Below are positions 5,462 through 5,649 of a stretch of DNA of 5,649 bases, in pieces. A model generated the notes under the pieces. It was not told the origin of the DNA. It made no database searches and saw nothing but the letters and a program-made list of their open reading frames with translations. Each line of letters starts with the position of its first letter. Within the stretch, counting starts at the first letter, position 1. The position numbers were made by a program, and so were the translations under genes. This DNA is from Bryobacteraceae bacterium (GTDB lineage Bacteria; Acidobacteriota; Terriglobia; Bryobacterales; Bryobacteraceae), in NCBI GenBank assembly GCA_030044325.1, contig JASHWA010000132.1, forward strand, positions 1-5,649, given 5' to 3'.

Positions 5462-5649
5462 TCATTTCCCGAACGTGCTGAACAGTTTCTGAATTCCCGC
5501 ATTGACGATTCCGTCCACCACGAAGAAATACGCGGCGAAGGCGAACACGGAGATGATCACCACTATGGTGGTCGCGCGCACCTGCTTCCAGCTCGGCCAG
5601 GTTACGCGCTTCATTTCGAGCTGGAGCTCCTGAATATAGTTCCTGAACT
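5462..5649 (-). CDS. secE: Preprotein translocase subunit SecE (5' end beyond window)
   Basis: The reading frame ending at TGA 5464-5462 is open to the right edge, giving the last 61 residues of the protein. They begin FRNYIQELQLEMKRVTWPSW; the amphipathic helix followed by R-V-T-W-P-S is the hallmark of SecE. One membrane-spanning segment follows (IVVIISVFAFAAYFFVV, about 17 residues), then a short tail ending STFGK, as in single-span SecE proteins. SecE clamps SecY in the SecYEG protein-export channel of the cytoplasmic membrane. The position directly upstream of nusG is the normal one in bacteria and supports the call. The start codon lies outside the window, so full length and promoter are not visible. 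Confidence 0.93.
   Translation of the reverse strand, partial: FRNYIQELQLEMKRVTWPSWKQVRATTIVVIISVFAFAAYFFVVDGIVNAGIQKLFSTFGK

Overview
The window is G+C-rich bacterial chromosome carrying six protein genes, two of them cut by the window edges. I see no RNA genes, insertion sequences or CRISPR arrays. The mix of a secreted carboxypeptidase-regulatory-like protein, a multihaem cytochrome c fused to tetratricopeptide repeats (TPR), an isolated nuoI and the secE-nusG-rplK block suggests a member of the Acidobacteriota, perhaps Solibacter/Bryobacter-like. That assignment is inferred from gene content and has not been tested by any search.

Left part (1-471): a minus-strand gene for a secreted protein with a carboxypeptidase-regulatory-like beta-sandwich starts at 353 and runs off the left edge. 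It diverges from the cytochrome gene at 472. The 118-bp gap between them holds a perfect 8-bp inverted repeat plus a third half-site one helical turn away, which looks like an operator. A -10-like hexamer sits almost directly in front of each start codon.

Middle (472-3288, plus strand): a 735-residue exported protein has seven CXXCH haem-binding motifs followed by eight gap-free 34-residue TPR units. After a 105-bp gap comes a full-length NuoI, the two-[4Fe-4S] subunit of respiratory complex I, with no other nuo gene beside it.

Right part (3285-5649, minus strand, transcribed right to left): secE (partial), nusG and rplK are in the order usual for bacteria. Where rplA normally follows rplK, there is instead a carbon-nitrogen hydrolase (nitrilase superfamily) gene. 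It meets nuoI tail to tail, and the two stop codons overlap. NusG carries a strongly acidic, histidine-rich N-terminal extension of about 72 residues, part of it encoded by a 12-bp DNA tandem repeat.

How the genes relate: the cytochrome and NuoI both belong to electron transfer but are not shown to be in one pathway. SecE, NusG and L11 belong to the secretion, transcription and translation cluster. The hydrolase is probably read through from rplK. No complete novel system is evident. The most notable points are the putative divergent operator, the likely leaderless genes, the NusG extension and the break of synteny after rplK.
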